The position numbers and the translations under genes are program-made. Source: Adiantum capillus-veneris (Eukaryota; Streptophyta; Polypodiopsida; Polypodiales; Pteridaceae). From it: a stretch of 64,000 nt of DNA. The notes beneath the pieces were generated by a model, which was given only the letters and a program-made list of their open reading frames with translations, did no database searches and was not told where the DNA came from. The stretch is from NCBI GenBank assembly GCA_014529385.2, contig CM043959.1, forward strand, positions 12,524,809 to 12,588,808, read 5' to 3'. Positions 45,281 through 56,825 of the stretch are shown in pieces. How positions within the stretch are numbered: the stretch's first letter is position 1; every line of letters starts with the position of its first letter.

Positions 45281-45770
45281 TTACATGGTTCCCATGATGA
45301 AGCGATCATAGGCAAACAATGGTAACACTTGATCCTCATCTTTCATGTGTAGCCAAGAAGTTGTCCTTGCAATGTTCCTACGATGAACACCTAATAGTGT
45401 TTCAATTTTAGAATGATTCACTACTGAGCCACCTGTGGTATTTAAAACCATGCTCAAAGAGATTTTCTTGACAAAAAATTTGTTTGCAGAACGAGGGACC
45501 TTGAGCTGTGTAAGTGTATTGCGGATGCCAGACACAAGACCGGATTCAACATCAATGACCTGGAGCCTTAGAATTTTTTTATGTTGGAGTAGTTTCTGGA
45601 AGAGCTCCTTTTCCTTGCTAGCCAAAAGACCTTGCGTTTGGTTGTGCCAACATTTGGCCGCTATTGAGCAAATATTCTTCCTTGACTTGCATGTTGAAGC
45701 TCTCCCAATGATGTTGGGAAGTGGCTGGAATGCTCATGCTTGGAGTAGTATTCATTTTGTGTTCAATTGT
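45281..45770 (-). pseudogene. transposase-like gene, N-terminal part
   Basis: The minus-strand frame (114 codons) reads ASKEKELFQKLLQHKKILRL, then SGLVSGIRNTLTQLKVPRSA, FFVKKISLSMV and ETLLGVHRRNIARTTS. It is basic and probably helical, as expected of a DNA-binding N-terminal region. A frame change just upstream joins it to NSGQMLAQPNARSF (to about 45,770). Its orientation and order fit the catalytic part at 42.2-43.4 kb, with array T2 between them, giving a gene of about 3.5 kb. Alone the fragment has no recognised domain; its assignment rests on recalled similarity to the same family. Confidence 0.5.
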
Positions 45771-45852
45771 TGGCTCGTAGGCATCAAGGGATGGGAATCT
45801 CTCTAAAATAGGTATCTCCATTAGCGTGTGCATAACTGTGTGCAGCTTGCAC

Positions 45853-45902
45853 CCACACACACACACATAGAGAGAGAGAGAGAGAGAGAGAACACACATA
45901 GA

Positions 45903-45936
<34 letters not shown>

Positions 45937-46070
45937 ACTATGTCTATGATTCTGGCTGCTCAGACCATGGCTAGTGCAGCCTAGACAAGGAGCACATTGT
46001 TTTTGTTGTAGATTTCCATTGGCAATGAGATCCATGGAGAGAGAGACACAGAGAGAGAGAGAGAGAGGTA
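45853..46070. repeat. (CA)n/(GA)n cluster
   Basis: (CA)n at 45,853-45,867, and (GA)n at 45,869-45,891, 45,901-45,934 and about 46,050-46,067. Minus-strand Ser-Leu frames are artefacts. Confidence 0.9.
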
Positions 46071-46339
46071 TGGTTTTTGACTACTCCCTGCACTTCCCTA
46101 CCCTCCCCCCTCCAAAAAAGCACCCCACTTGTCCAATGACCCCACCGAGCAGTTTTCTTGTTGCCATAAAGTAAAATACCACCACTTTGTGAGTATACAT
46201 ATAAAACATATAAAATAAAAAGAACTTGATTATGTAATACTTTATTTTTTTTCAACAACAAATTCACCGAAGGTTTGTTGTGTCAAGGACACCACATTTT
46301 GTAGCACCAATACCTGCTTTCATCCATAGTGGTACATGC

Positions 46340-49300
46340 AAAAATCACCCTATGGCCTTAGGGCCATAGGCTACTACATACAAAAAGTACCCTACAATCT
46401 CAAGGTTATAGGTTTCTCTCTATTTAATACCTACAAAAAGTACCCTACAATCTTGAGGCATGCAAAAAGTACCATGCTACAATCCTAAGATTATAGAGTT
46501 CTCTCTGTATTATACCTACCGAAAACCCTAACCTTATGGCCCTAAAGCCAAAAAGATAGACATATTTTAGGCTCTCACAGATTCTTGAAGATACCAACTA
46601 AGAGCGATAGGATGAAATATGGTTTTCTTAAGGAAACTTATTATCAACACCTTATGCTCTAGGGAAAACTCTACGGCCCTTAGGCCACATGGTGCAAAAA
46701 TAGAGGTGCATTCTATAGTCCTAAGAATATACAGTTATCTACATTTACCTACCTATAAAAAATCCTATCACTATAGTCCCAAGGCCATGAAAAGGTGTAT
46801 TCTAGGCTCTCACAAAGTCTTAAAGACACCTATAACGAGTACCCTATGGCCCTTAGGCCATAGGATAAAATGTGGTTTTCTTCAAGAAACCTATGGTCAA
46901 CATCATGTGTACTAGAAAATATATGGTGTCAATGTAGAAGATCTCTAAGAGCATTTACACCATTCAAAGGCACCTACATGGGCACCATTGCAGCCCTGTG
47001 GCCCTAGGGCCATCAGATCTCTCATTGGAATAGAGGGAAACATATGGCCCTTGATCTTATACATTGTCACCCTATAGAGGGCAGCCTATGGTCCTAGGGA
47101 CAAAGGGTGACCTTGGTGTCAATGTAAAAGTTCCAAAGAGAATTTAGACCATTCAAGGGAACCTACATGGGCACCATGGGAGTGCTAGTGGCCCTAGGGT
47201 CATATGATCTCTCATTAGAATATGGGATAATATGCTGTCTTAGGGCCAAAGCATGGCATATGGATCAACGTAAAATCTCTTAAAGAGGAGTTAAGCCATT
47301 CAAGGGAAATTACATGGGGAGCATGACAACCCTATGGCCCTAGAGCCATAGGATCTCTCATTGGAATAGAATGCAACCTATGGTCCTTGAACTTATACAT
47401 TGGCATCCCATGACCCTAGGTCCATAGGATCTCTCATCAGAATAGAGGACAGCCTATGGCACTAAGGCCATAGGGTGGCCTAGGTGTCAATGTAAAGTCT
47501 CTCAAAGAGTATTTAGGCCATTCAAGGGCACCTACATGGGCACAATTTTAGTCCATGGTTGTAGGGCCATGGTATCTCTTATTACAATAGATGGCAACCT
47601 ATGGCCCTTGCACTTATATATTGGCACCCTATGGTTCTAGGGCCATATATCTCTCATTAGAAGAGAGGGTCACCTATGGCCCTATGGCGAGAGGGTGGCC
47701 TAAGTGTTAATCTAAAAGCTCTCAAAATCATTTAGGCCGTTCAAGGGCACATACATGGGCATCATGGTAGTCCTATGGCCCTAGGGCCATATGATCTCTC
47801 ATTGGAATAGAGGAAAGCCTATGGCCCTTGAGCTTATACATTAGCACCCTACGGACCTAGGGCCATATGATCTCTCATAAAAATTGAGGGCAACCTAAGG
47901 CTATTGAGACCTATGGCCCTAGAGCCATAGAAATTTCATTACAATAGACAACAACCTATGACCCTTGTCTATACATTGGCACCTTATGGCCCTAGGGCCA
48001 TATGATCTCTCATTAAAATAAAAGGAAACCTATGGCCCCAGGGCTATAGGGTGCCCTAGTTGTCAATGTTAAATCTCTCAAAGAGAATTTAGGCCATTCC
48101 AACGTACCTACATGGTCATCATGGTATCCCTATGATCCTAGGGCCATAGGATCTCTCATTACAATAGAGGGAAACCTATGTCTCTTGATATTGGACATTG
48201 GCACCCTATGGCCCTAGGTCCATATGATCTTTTATTAGAATAGAATACAACATATGGCCCTTGAGTCCTATGACCCTAGTGCCATAGGATCTCTCATTAA
48301 AAAAGAGGGCAACATATGGCCCTAGAGCTTATACATTGGCACTCTATAGCAATAGGGTAATATGATCTCTCATTAGAATAGAGGGAAACCTATGGCCCTA
48401 GGGCTAGAAGGTGGCTTAGTTGTCAATGTAAAAGCTCTCAAAGAGCATCTAGGACTTTAAAGGGCACCTACAGGGGAACCATGGTAGCCCTAGGGCCATA
48501 GGATCTCTCATTGGAATAGAGGGCAACCTATGTCCCTTGAGTTTATACATAAGCACCCTATGGCCCTTAGGCCATAGGATCTCTCATCACAATAAATAGA
48601 AACCTATGGCCCTAGGGCAAGAGGGTGGCCTAGGTGTCAACTTAAAATCTCTCAAAAAGAGCATCTAGGCCATTCAAGGGCACCTAAATGGGCACCATGG
48701 TAGCCTTATTTCCCTGGACCATAAGTTATCGGATTACTAGAGGGAAACCTATGGCCCTTGAGCTTATGCATTGGAAACCTTTGGCCCTAAAGCCATATAA
48801 TCTCTCATTAGAATAGTGTCAAACATATGCCATATGGCTAGAGGGAGGCTTATATGTAAATCTAAAAGCTCTCACAGAGTGTAGGCCATTCAAGGGCGCC
48901 TGCAAGGGCATCATGGAAGCCCTAGGTCCATAGGATATCCCAATATTGGAATAAAAGACAATATGTGGCCCATGAGCTTATACATTGGCACCCTATGGCC
49001 CTAAGGATATAGGATCTTTAATCATAATAGAGAGCAACTTATGACCCTATGGCCAGAGGGTGTCCTAGGTGTCGATGTAAAATCTCTCAAAGGGCATTTA
49101 GATCATTCAAGGACACCAACGTGGGCACCATGACAGCTGTATGGGCCTAGGGCCATAGGATCTCTCATTACAATAAATGGAAACCTACGGCCCTTGAGCT
49201 TGTACATTGGCATCCTTTGGCCTTAAGTCCAAAGGATCTCTCATTACAATAAACGGAAACCTATGGCCCTTGAGCTTATACATTGGCATCCTTTGGCTCT

Positions 49301-49440
49301 AAGGCCAATGGAAACCTACGGCCCTTGAGCTTATACATTGGCATCATTTGGCCCTCAAGCCATAGGATCTCTCATTAGAATATAATCCAACCTATGGCCC
49401 TAGGTCCATATGGAGGCCTAGGTGTTAATGTAAAAGCTCT
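46340..49440 (+). repeat. tandem array T3 with self-complementary core, about 3.1 kb
   Basis: The recurring core consensus CTATGGCCCTAGGGCCATAG is a perfect palindrome. It is followed by ATCTCTCATTAGAATAGAGG and 'CAACCTATGGCCCTTGAGCTTATACATTGGCACC'. A second landmark, 'GTGTCAATGTAAAA.CTCTCAAAGAG', occurs near 46,927, 47,108, 47,262, 47,484, 47,704, 48,058, 48,418, 48,627, 48,853, 49,067 and 49,419, giving spacings clustered near 155-225 and near 355 bp. The pattern fits a higher-order unit made from 70-140-bp submonomers with variable numbers of palindromic cores. 46,340-46,900 is a related but shorter-period portion. No coding. Confidence 0.85.
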
Positions 49441-51013
49441 CAACAAAGAGCATGTATGCCATTCAATACGCTCGGTTGAGCAGTTTGTCCTAGTTTATGC
49501 TTGTAGAGTTTGCAGATTGTGGAGTTGTTTAATGCATACATGAGCATAACTATATACGCAAGTAGAGAGCAAACTAGCTCAAAACGCGTCCCACAAGAGA
49601 AATTGTCTGCATAAATCTTCAAAAACCTATGAAACATGTGACTAAGCTTGTATTGTAGCCACACAAGCATACAAAAATCCTCAATCCTACACGAGAGTGG
49701 GTACAAGAACACCAAAGTGTGTCCAAACTAACAAAACCTGTCAAAAGTGAGAGTAAACACTTGATCATTGTCAAAGTGGGAATATATCAACCACTGTACA
49801 AGATGGCATAACACTGCAAAATTTTATGGCGAGAAGACAACGAAAAACAAACAGAATCTCCTTTGCAAAATGAGTCAAAACTCAACCCAAATCACAAGCC
49901 AAACCATCAGAGAGCAAACTGCGAATACGCATAAAGCATGGCAAGAAATCTTGGAAAAAATCCGGTAGAGTTTCCCCTAGAAACTAAGCAAAAACTCAAA
50001 AAATCTCACCAAATACGCATGACAATAGACACTCTCAATAGCAAAATCCACAAGTGGTCTGCATGTAATGCCAAAAGCTTGGCAAATTGGCTCACTCTTG
50101 ATCGAGTAGCTCTATGGACGTTTACCTATCCAAAAAACACTACAAACCTGTAAACCTGCTGCCTACGAGCAATGGATAGCTCAAAATGTATCCGTATAAT
50201 GCATACATAGCATGAAACTGCACAAAACAGTGGTAAAAAAAGCTCTCTGAAAAGCCCCACACAGTCAAACAATGCGCATGAAACCGCATCCGGATGTGTA
50301 ACGATCAAAAAGTCACATCCCAAAGTATCACCTGCATCCAGAAAAACAAGGCGAATTCTCTCTCAAATAGCACCACAGTGTGCCATACATAGACAAAGAT
50401 ACAAAACTGCATCACTCTCTACACTGTAGGAATCAAACTACAAAATCTCGATATGTCGAGATTGTTAACATGCTGCTACAAAAAATTCAATGCTCAGTAT
50501 TTCAAAATCTAGATATAACCAGCACGTCCAGAACATGCTAAAACCCCAGGGTAGACTCCTGGATCACATGTATCCGAATCCGAGTGTGAGAGATATGCAA
50601 AAAACGTCCATTTTCGGCCCAAAAACGCAGCATAAACTTGCTACTGTTGCACCTGCTATAATTCAGAGCATAATTTCAGAAAATGGACATCACCATCGCA
50701 TCTAGAATGTGCTTAAACCCCCACCTAGACTCCTGGATCATATCCATCCAACTCTATGTGACGGAGATATACAAAAAACACTTTTTCGGGAGCCAAAAAC
50801 AACACAAACGAGCTGCAACACTTCTTGATTCTGCTCTTTTTCTGCAAAATTCAGCAATGTCTTGCTACACAAGCTCTACAAAAGCTAAATATACATGACT
50901 AAGCTAAAATCTGACACCGTCGAGCCGTATTCACCTCCGCCGAGCTCAAGCTGCCATAGCCAAGCTTTGTCGCTTCTGTCTCACCAGGAAGCCGTTGCAC
51001 GCATGTCGCCGAA
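49441..51013 (-). mobile_element. leader region of a minus-strand retroelement
   Basis: This lies downstream (in minus-strand sense) of a primer-binding site at 51,014-51,025. It includes a tandem pair of about 175-bp units (landmark GACTCCTGGATCA at 50,553 and 50,728), as seen in untranslated leaders of some plant elements. No gag or pol is recognised, and the T3 array begins where gag would be expected, so the element is non-autonomous or disrupted. Confidence 0.45.
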
Positions 51014-51025
51014 GCTCTGATACCA
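51014..51025 (-). promoter_or_regulatory. tRNA-Met primer-binding site (minus strand)
   Basis: GCTCTGATACCA is the reverse complement of TGGTATCAGAGC, an exact initiator tRNA-Met complement. Two bases separate it from TGTGAGTGCAC, the inner end of the LTR. Confidence 0.8.
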
Positions 51026-51027
51026 AT

Positions 51028-51295
51028 TGTGAGTGCACAAATGCAGTGCATGTGCGAAGAGTGAGAAGGGGAGAGAGAGAGAGATAGAGTACACAGGATG
51101 TGGGTGGAGTTCCCAAACCTCACTCTATGAGCACAATGTGAGAGTGAGTGAGAGCTCCTTATTCTTCATATGTATAAAGAATAAAGAGATGAATGTGGGA
51201 GGTCGGACACTAGCCGACAGACACGGGCAAAGCACGGTGAGGCACACTGCCTTTACCTAAGAATCACTGGGACACACAAGAGGAGGATGATAGCA
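51028..51295 (-). mobile_element. 5' LTR of the minus-strand element (partial)
   Basis: The inner end (TGTGAG on the plus strand, CTCACA in sense) is set by the primer site. A TTTATACATATG box in sense lies near 51,165. The outer end is not defined; I place it before the exon of the next gene. No partner LTR was found. Confidence 0.5.
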
Positions 51296-51358
51296 GTCAC
51301 TGTTCGGTCACTAGTGACGAGTTGGTGCAACCACCAAGTGGTGTTTTGTGTGTTTCAG

Positions 51359-52425
51359 AAGCTGTTCAATTGCCAAAGAGATCTTTGCCAACAAATGTGA
51401 TCCCTACCATCCCCATCGGTGATCATCATTATGTAATGCTTAATGAAATCATGCAATTGTTTGACTTGAGAGAGGATTACTACCTTCTTATAGTTGCTCA
51501 AAATCTACAAGAGGATGACAGTATAATTGACTCTATCAATGACAAGTATTATGTCGTGGATTCTCATGTAACAACGGATGAGTTTATCAAACCTACATAG
51601 GGCACTAGCAATGATATACAAAGATGAAGCTGCATGTGCCATGTTACTTCTAACGAAGTCGAAGTTCAGGGCGGTACAGGAAAGGATTGAATCACAGAGA
51701 TGGGAAGAATTGCTCCATCAACGACATTGACGCCTTCTTCATCCTCTTACAAATGAGAGTACACTTGACTTATGGAATGTTGCATTACTCAAAGAAGATA
51801 AAAATCAGAAGGTATACTACTGTGTACATATTTTTTTGCTTCCCTGTATGAGAGTTTCATATGTATATATCAACACTTGGCTTTTGTTTCTCGTAGCTCA
51901 TAGTCTATGATGATAAGTTCATTCCTTGTCCCTGTGGACGAGGTAAAGGAGACTTGGGAAAGAATTCCTCCCTTGTTCAATACTTGGAGAATTTGAACGC
52001 CTCAAACTTTTTCTGCTTTCATTTTAGCTTCTCCAAGGACAATGCTAAATTCCCTCTTTTTGTATTGAAGACACTCTCAAGATATCTAGGAGTCAATGCC
52101 ATCAATGTAGACAAGGTGATGCTGCTAGACAAGTAAGCAATGGTCTCAATTTTTGGTGTAGGGCCTGGCATGTATGGCCTGCGCAATCGCTACTTTTTGT
52201 CACATGCTGTGTATGGTCTAACTTGTGGAATCACAAACCCACGCTAGTTGCCACAATATGGAAAACATGATCTACTGAAACAAAAGCAACCAATCATTCA
52301 ACTTATAGAACAGGCCTCGCAGGTTGAGGCATCTGAGGAGATTCAATTGCTCGACCTCAACATGCTTGCGACGGATATTGATGAAGAAACGTGTCATTCA
52401 AAGAGACCAAGGAACGAGGAATAGG
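51359..52425 (+). pseudogene. unrecognised spliced gene, plus strand
   Basis: After a GTGTGTTTCAG acceptor the frame runs to 51,600 (HHYVMLNEIMQLFDLREDYY). A one-base shift continues as LHRALAMIYKDEAACAMLLL and ESQRWEELLHQR up to a GTATAC donor near 51,810. A TTGTTTCTCGTAG acceptor at about 51,896 opens LIVYDDKFIPCPCGRGKGDL, then FFCFHFSFSKDNAKFPLF and TLSRYLGVNAINVDK to a GTGATG donor-like site or a stop at 52,136. A last piece (52,165-52,425) ends SKRPRNEE, a basic cluster like a nuclear localisation signal. No domain recognised. It converges on the next minus-strand gene, 230 bp away. Confidence 0.45.
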
Positions 52426-52659
52426 GACCTTCAAATAAGGAAAAGAGGCCAGAATATTTTGTATCATTTCCAGATGACTAGAAATAAATAGAATGTATTT
52501 GTTTTATGCATTAAAGTTAGATTGATTATGGAACAATGTCTTGCAATGTACTTTTTTGCAACCATCATTCACATTATGAAAAGTTGAAATGATAGAGTAT
52601 CAATGTCTTGCCGCATTTTTAATTTTGTTGCAACCATCATTCACAATATGAAAAGTTGA

Positions 52660-55457
52660 AATTACATCGATTCTTCTAGATACATTAAGTTTAATGTTTG
52701 GATCTTGCTACGGCTGAGAGTTATGGCATAACTTGCAACGGTGTTGTCCAAACCCTTCCCACACGCTGTTTTTGTAGCTGCCAATCCGCATGTTGTGTAG
52801 CTGCAGACAATAACTCCCATATCTCCTTTCTGCACCGTTTTTTGGTTAATCTCACCGCATGGCCAATTTGACTTTGTTTGACTTATTCCTTGCGATGTAA
52901 CATGTGCATTAGTTTTCGAAACGTCCATTGGTGTAGCTCCTCTAAGCTATTTGCTTTGTCCGCACACCTCCATGTCGAGTGTGACTAAAATAACCAGTAC
53001 GAGCTTGGTAGTGGGTTTTTGTGTAGCCCAAGCTGCCATATTGCCTTGCAAACCAAGGCATGTGCCCGGCATGTGATTACAGATAATGTGTTGCACACAA
53101 AGCATGCAGACATTATAAGGATGAGTATTTGCAATTCAAAAGATTATCATGTCATCAAACCAATTACAATACCATATAGTGACTATTTGTCCACGCACTT
53201 ATGAATATCTTGTGGAAGGTCTCCACAGCTTCTTGGAATTTTGTATAGTCGCCATCAGTCCATGAGTTCAAATCGCAGAACTTGAATATTGCATCCAAGG
53301 TTTTCTATACCTTCGCTTTGCGAGTCCTTGTTGCACTATTGTTTGCATGGTCAACAACATTGTGCAGATTTTTTCACATGTTGTATCTTAATGCTTTTGT
53401 TTCTTGTGCACTTTGGCTTTTGCATTGTCGTCCAGCTGTGGACACTGAAAGGAAGAGTCGAACTTTCACACCACCAATGGACAGCTTCTTTGGAACATCC
53501 CGACCATATTTTGATCTCTTCTCATCCTACTCTATCTTAACATGTCCTCTGTGCAAACCCATTTCTAAGAAGGCCGTATCTAAGGCTGAGATTGCCCTTT
53601 GCTTCACAGAGAGAGGTCGAGTGGTCCAGGCAAAACAGATGTAGAGAAATATTAGTTTTTCTATTATTCTACAAAGTGCATGCATTGTGCATATGTGTAC
53701 TCTAGATAGTGGGATATCCAAAATGGGTCGAAAGTTAGGGTCGCGTAGATGCCTATCTGGAGCTCTTCTCCAAAATGGTTTGTGAAGGATGTGAACCCCT
53801 CCCATGCAATATAGCAAGGATTTTTCTTATTGCTCCTTTGGAAACGTCTTACATGCATTTCAAGATTTTTAGGTCTCCAGCCATGTGCCACTCTCCATTG
53901 TAGGTTCCCATGCCCTCCACATCCAATTTCTTTCCATTTCTCTGTTCGTTTATTGTTTCTGGTATGTTTGTTTGATAAAAAACCCATTCCGATATATCAA
54001 AGTTCTCAATGGGCACTTGAACGGATAATTTTGAAATTTTTATAATGCACATTCGAAAGCATTCAGCTGAAACATAACGATAAATTATCTTAAACATAAC
54101 TTCTACGCACCTTGAACGTCGCAAGAAGGAAAATGTTGTGCTCAGATTGCACACTAAAGTTTTGAGGATCATCTGGTCCAATGCTTGCATCCAAAGCTCT
54201 ATTCATAAGTGTGATTGTGACTCGCTCAACCTTTGTCTCCTTTATAAGCTCACACTCATCTAGCTTGATGAAAAACTTCAGGACGTTGTTGCACTCTTTA
54301 GGAGTAACATTGAACAATTGCACAATGTATGATTGCACCGCGATCATATCATAAGAAATATTGTTATTATTGTCATAGACCATTTCTTCTCCTTTTGGCG
54401 ATTTGTATCTCGATTCAATGTGGAAAGGAATTCCCAGCTTTTGAGGCACCTCCTTGCTGACTTCCCGTCTTGTTTTTTAAATAGAGAAAGGGTTTGGAAG
54501 TAGCGTGTGCTTGATGCGGAAATTTTTGACCTGTCTTTGCACAGACCTAGGTAAGAGGAGTTAGGAATCAAAACCCTTTTCTAGTGGAAGAGCGGTGCAA
54601 ATGATGCAAAACCCTTTTCTAGTGGAACAACACTGCAAATGATGCTACATACTTGAAAAAGGCAGTATATCCCTTATTGGATATACCAAATTCATCCAAA
54701 ATTGATTGAATGTCCTGTGCATATAGTTGGTTCTCCTGTAAAAGGCTGTTAAGCTGTTTAGCAACGATCTTACCATAGCGCCTATCATCCAAGAGACCAG
54801 CTACGTTTTTGCGATTCATTATGAGCCCGTAATGGGCCGAGGAGGTGGTTGTGTTGTGCTCCACTTCCTTGTTAGGGTGAAGCAAAGATCTACGCAAGCA
54901 TGTTAACAGTAAGAGATGTGAGAGTTTATATATATAAACCTAAGAAGGATAGATGCACTCACTTGATGGCTTGCACTCTTTTCTTGATTCCTCCCGATCC
55001 AACTTTCAAGTTCTCGATGTCTCTTAGTTTTCTTTCTCTTTGGTGAAGACCTAGTGCTATTTTTTTTTCTCTAAGTTGTTGTGTAAGCTCCATGATGGTC
55101 TCCTTGCTTCCATCAACCTGTTGAGCACATTGAACAACTTTCTGGTGTAAGCGGACATTCTCTCCGTATACAATATCTCTCTCTTGTTGCAAAACGTCAT
55201 TTCTTGTAGTCAATTGCTTAGTGTAGCCCATAGATGCCATGGTGGCCATCTCCGACATAGTTCACTAAGGATGTAATATCCTTAAAAGGTGGAGTGAAGT
55301 TTGTGACGAGATGCTTTGGATACATTCTGTCGTCCAGCCAAAGGTCCACATTTTTCATGCCCTGCGATCTTAAGTTCTGCTTTGAAGCTTTAGAAAGCAG
55401 TTGCTGTTTGTTTTTCTTGCAGAGGGGTTCATACTCTCGTGAGAGCTCTATGTGCAT
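52660..55457 (-). pseudogene. unrecognised multi-exon gene with coiled coil, minus strand
   Basis: Pieces in transcription order are a Lys-rich start with KNVDLWLDDRMYPKHLV (55,218-55,457); a heptad-like coiled coil, RNDVLQQERDIVYGENVRLH...LTQQLREKK (54,959-55,258); and, after a GTGAGT donor and GCTTGCGTAG acceptor that keep the frame, AHYGLIMNRKNVAGLLDDRR and LNSLLQENQLYAQDIQ (54,619-54,897). Next come GIPFHIESRYKSPKG and LFNVTPKECNNVLKFFIKLD (54,090-54,449), SVQVPIENFDISEWVFYQTN (about 53,950), and FRPILDIPLSRVHICTMHAL..IIEKLIFLY (53,527-53,817). The remainder reaches 52,660. Homopolymer shifts and stops disable it. No named domain. The 'HTMHAL..I.EKL' block feels like a mobile-element protein family, but I cannot name it. 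Confidence 0.5.
54570..54644. repeat. 38-bp tandem duplication within an intron
   Basis: AAAACCCTTTTCTAGTGGAA followed by 'GAGCGGTGCAAATGATGC' or 'CAACACTGCAAATGATGC' occurs twice back to back, next to a GTATGT donor (minus) of the coiled-coil gene. Confidence 0.85.
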
Positions 55458-55459
55458 GT

Positions 55460-55800
55460 GATATACATCTATTCTATTCCTCGTAGAAGTTTTTTTGTGG
55501 AGAAGCTACAAGTGTCGATTGAGACATGACTGATCAATACTGTGTGCAGAAGGAGGTGGGGACGATAGAAGAATGGCAATTTGAATACCATGCGCACGTG
55601 AGAGAGTGCGGGAGGGAATGGGGGGGAAGAAGGAGGAGAGGAAACAGAGGTTAGTTTTAGAAAATGCAAAAGATTGAGATATTCGGCATTGAATTCAGTA
55701 GCCACTACGCACAGTGAAGTGTTTTCATGACTGGAATACTTTTTAGGTTTTTTAATAAACATACCTTGCATGAATAAGATATCTAGATTTTAGAAAACAT
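55460..55800 (-). other. upstream region of the coiled-coil gene
   Basis: In sense orientation it is pyrimidine-rich (CCTCTCCTCCTTCTTCCCCC) just before the first coding piece, as in plant 5' leaders. A 100-codon frame here has no domain. Confidence 0.35.
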
Positions 55801-56109
55801 AGTACAAGTACAGTAGCTCGGGAAAATAAAAGAGTATAAATATATTAAAAATGTGTTGCTCGGCTAGGTGGGCAACCATATGCTCAAATGTGGTGTTCAA
55901 CTAGGTGGGAAATTGTATGCTCAAATGGCCAAACACTCCCCCCTTTCTAGCTTGTGTTGTCCCTTGGCACAACCATGTACAATCTAGTCAATTAGGGTTG
56001 TCTACGGGTTTGTCTTCAAGGCTAGTCTTTACTTTGAAATTGATTTGTAGTTGATGACATGCCCCCCTTTCTTGAGTGATTTATATATGCTATGTTCATG
56101 AGTTGGGCT
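55800..56109 (-). mobile_element. gypsy-like repeat R3, copy B, distal part
   Basis: The reverse complement matches copy A at 34,800-35,040. The polypurine tract is cleaner here (GAAAGGGGGGAG in sense, 55,936-55,947), followed by TGTTTGGCCA as the LTR start. Copy B carries a 38-bp tandem duplication (CTAGGTGGG...ATATGCTCAAATG, at 55,863 and 55,901) not present in copy A. Confidence 0.75.
56105..56109. repeat. target-site duplication, left (GGGCT)
   Basis: GGGCT precedes the TGTTAGG end of the copia LTR. The identical pentamer follows the other LTR at 59,219-59,223, as expected for copia integration. Confidence 0.85.
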
Positions 56110-56635
56110 TGTTAGGAAATAAGACGTAGCTAAATAGATTTTTGAGTAGATTACTTAATGGAGAGAGATAGATTTCACACACAAGAGATTATAGAGTAGA
56201 GAGAGAGAGAGAGTACACACGATATACGTGGTTCACGCAATGTGGGCTACGTCCACGGGAAAGCAGCCACTCAATGGCTTTAGCACTTCAAAAGAAGAAG
56301 TAGTTTACAAAGAGATTAAACCCTTGATAGAGCTCCCGCCTTGCTTCACTCTCACCACCTCACACTCACCTTGTTGCATTAACTTCACACTATGAAATGT
56401 GTGTAGAAATGACCTCCTTTTATAGGCCAAAAGGGTTGCCCTCTCTTATGAGAGACAGCCATGTGTAGCCGTCCTTGTGTGAATAAGCCAATCCGCCCAT
56501 GTGTGGCCGCCCTTGAGAAGACAAGTCCGCTTTTGAATTCGGCCACCGGCCACCGGTCATTGACTTCCGGCCACCGGCCATCGGCCATTGACTACCGGCC
56601 ACCGGCTAACCGACCGATTGTTTTCCGACTACTTT
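56110..56635 (-). mobile_element. copia 3' LTR, truncated at its U3 side
   Basis: It matches 58,451 onwards almost base for base from TGTTAGGAAATAAGACG through the (GA)n tract and the GGCCACCGGCCA-rich section, until the two diverge after GTTTTCCG near 56,627. The missing part, about 200 bp, is the U3 end. In place of it stands integrase sequence, so one deletion removed the region from mid-integrase into U3. Confidence 0.85.
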
Positions 56636-56825
56636 CCAACCGCCGGCCTTGGGGTTGAGGTGTCCTTGGGGTTGTCCTTTGCCTCCGAATGCCATTGCTA
56701 GCACAAAATCTTTCAAAAGCTTGGCTGCAATATTCGCCTCCATTGTCGGATCTGAGGCATTTAACCTTGGTACCTGTTTCATTCTCCACAAAAGGCTTTC
56801 CACCTTTGAAATATGGAAAATACAT
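56592..56825 (-). pseudogene. copia integrase core fragment ending at deletion junction
   Basis: It reads GTKVKCLRSDNGGEYCSQAF, the second catalytic Asp of the integrase D-D-E triad, then RQRTTPRTPQPQG, which corresponds to the stretch just before the catalytic Glu. The frame then runs into LTR-derived sequence near 56,650, so the Glu and the whole reverse transcriptase and RNase H are gone. A frame change near 56,800 separates it from the upstream gag-protease-integrase frame. Confidence 0.8.

Noticed and set aside
45618-46267. Minus-strand frames with Ser-Leu and Cys-Val runs
   Set aside because: GA/CA microsatellites; only the short NSGQMLAQPNARSF part was kept as the edge of the transposase-like gene.
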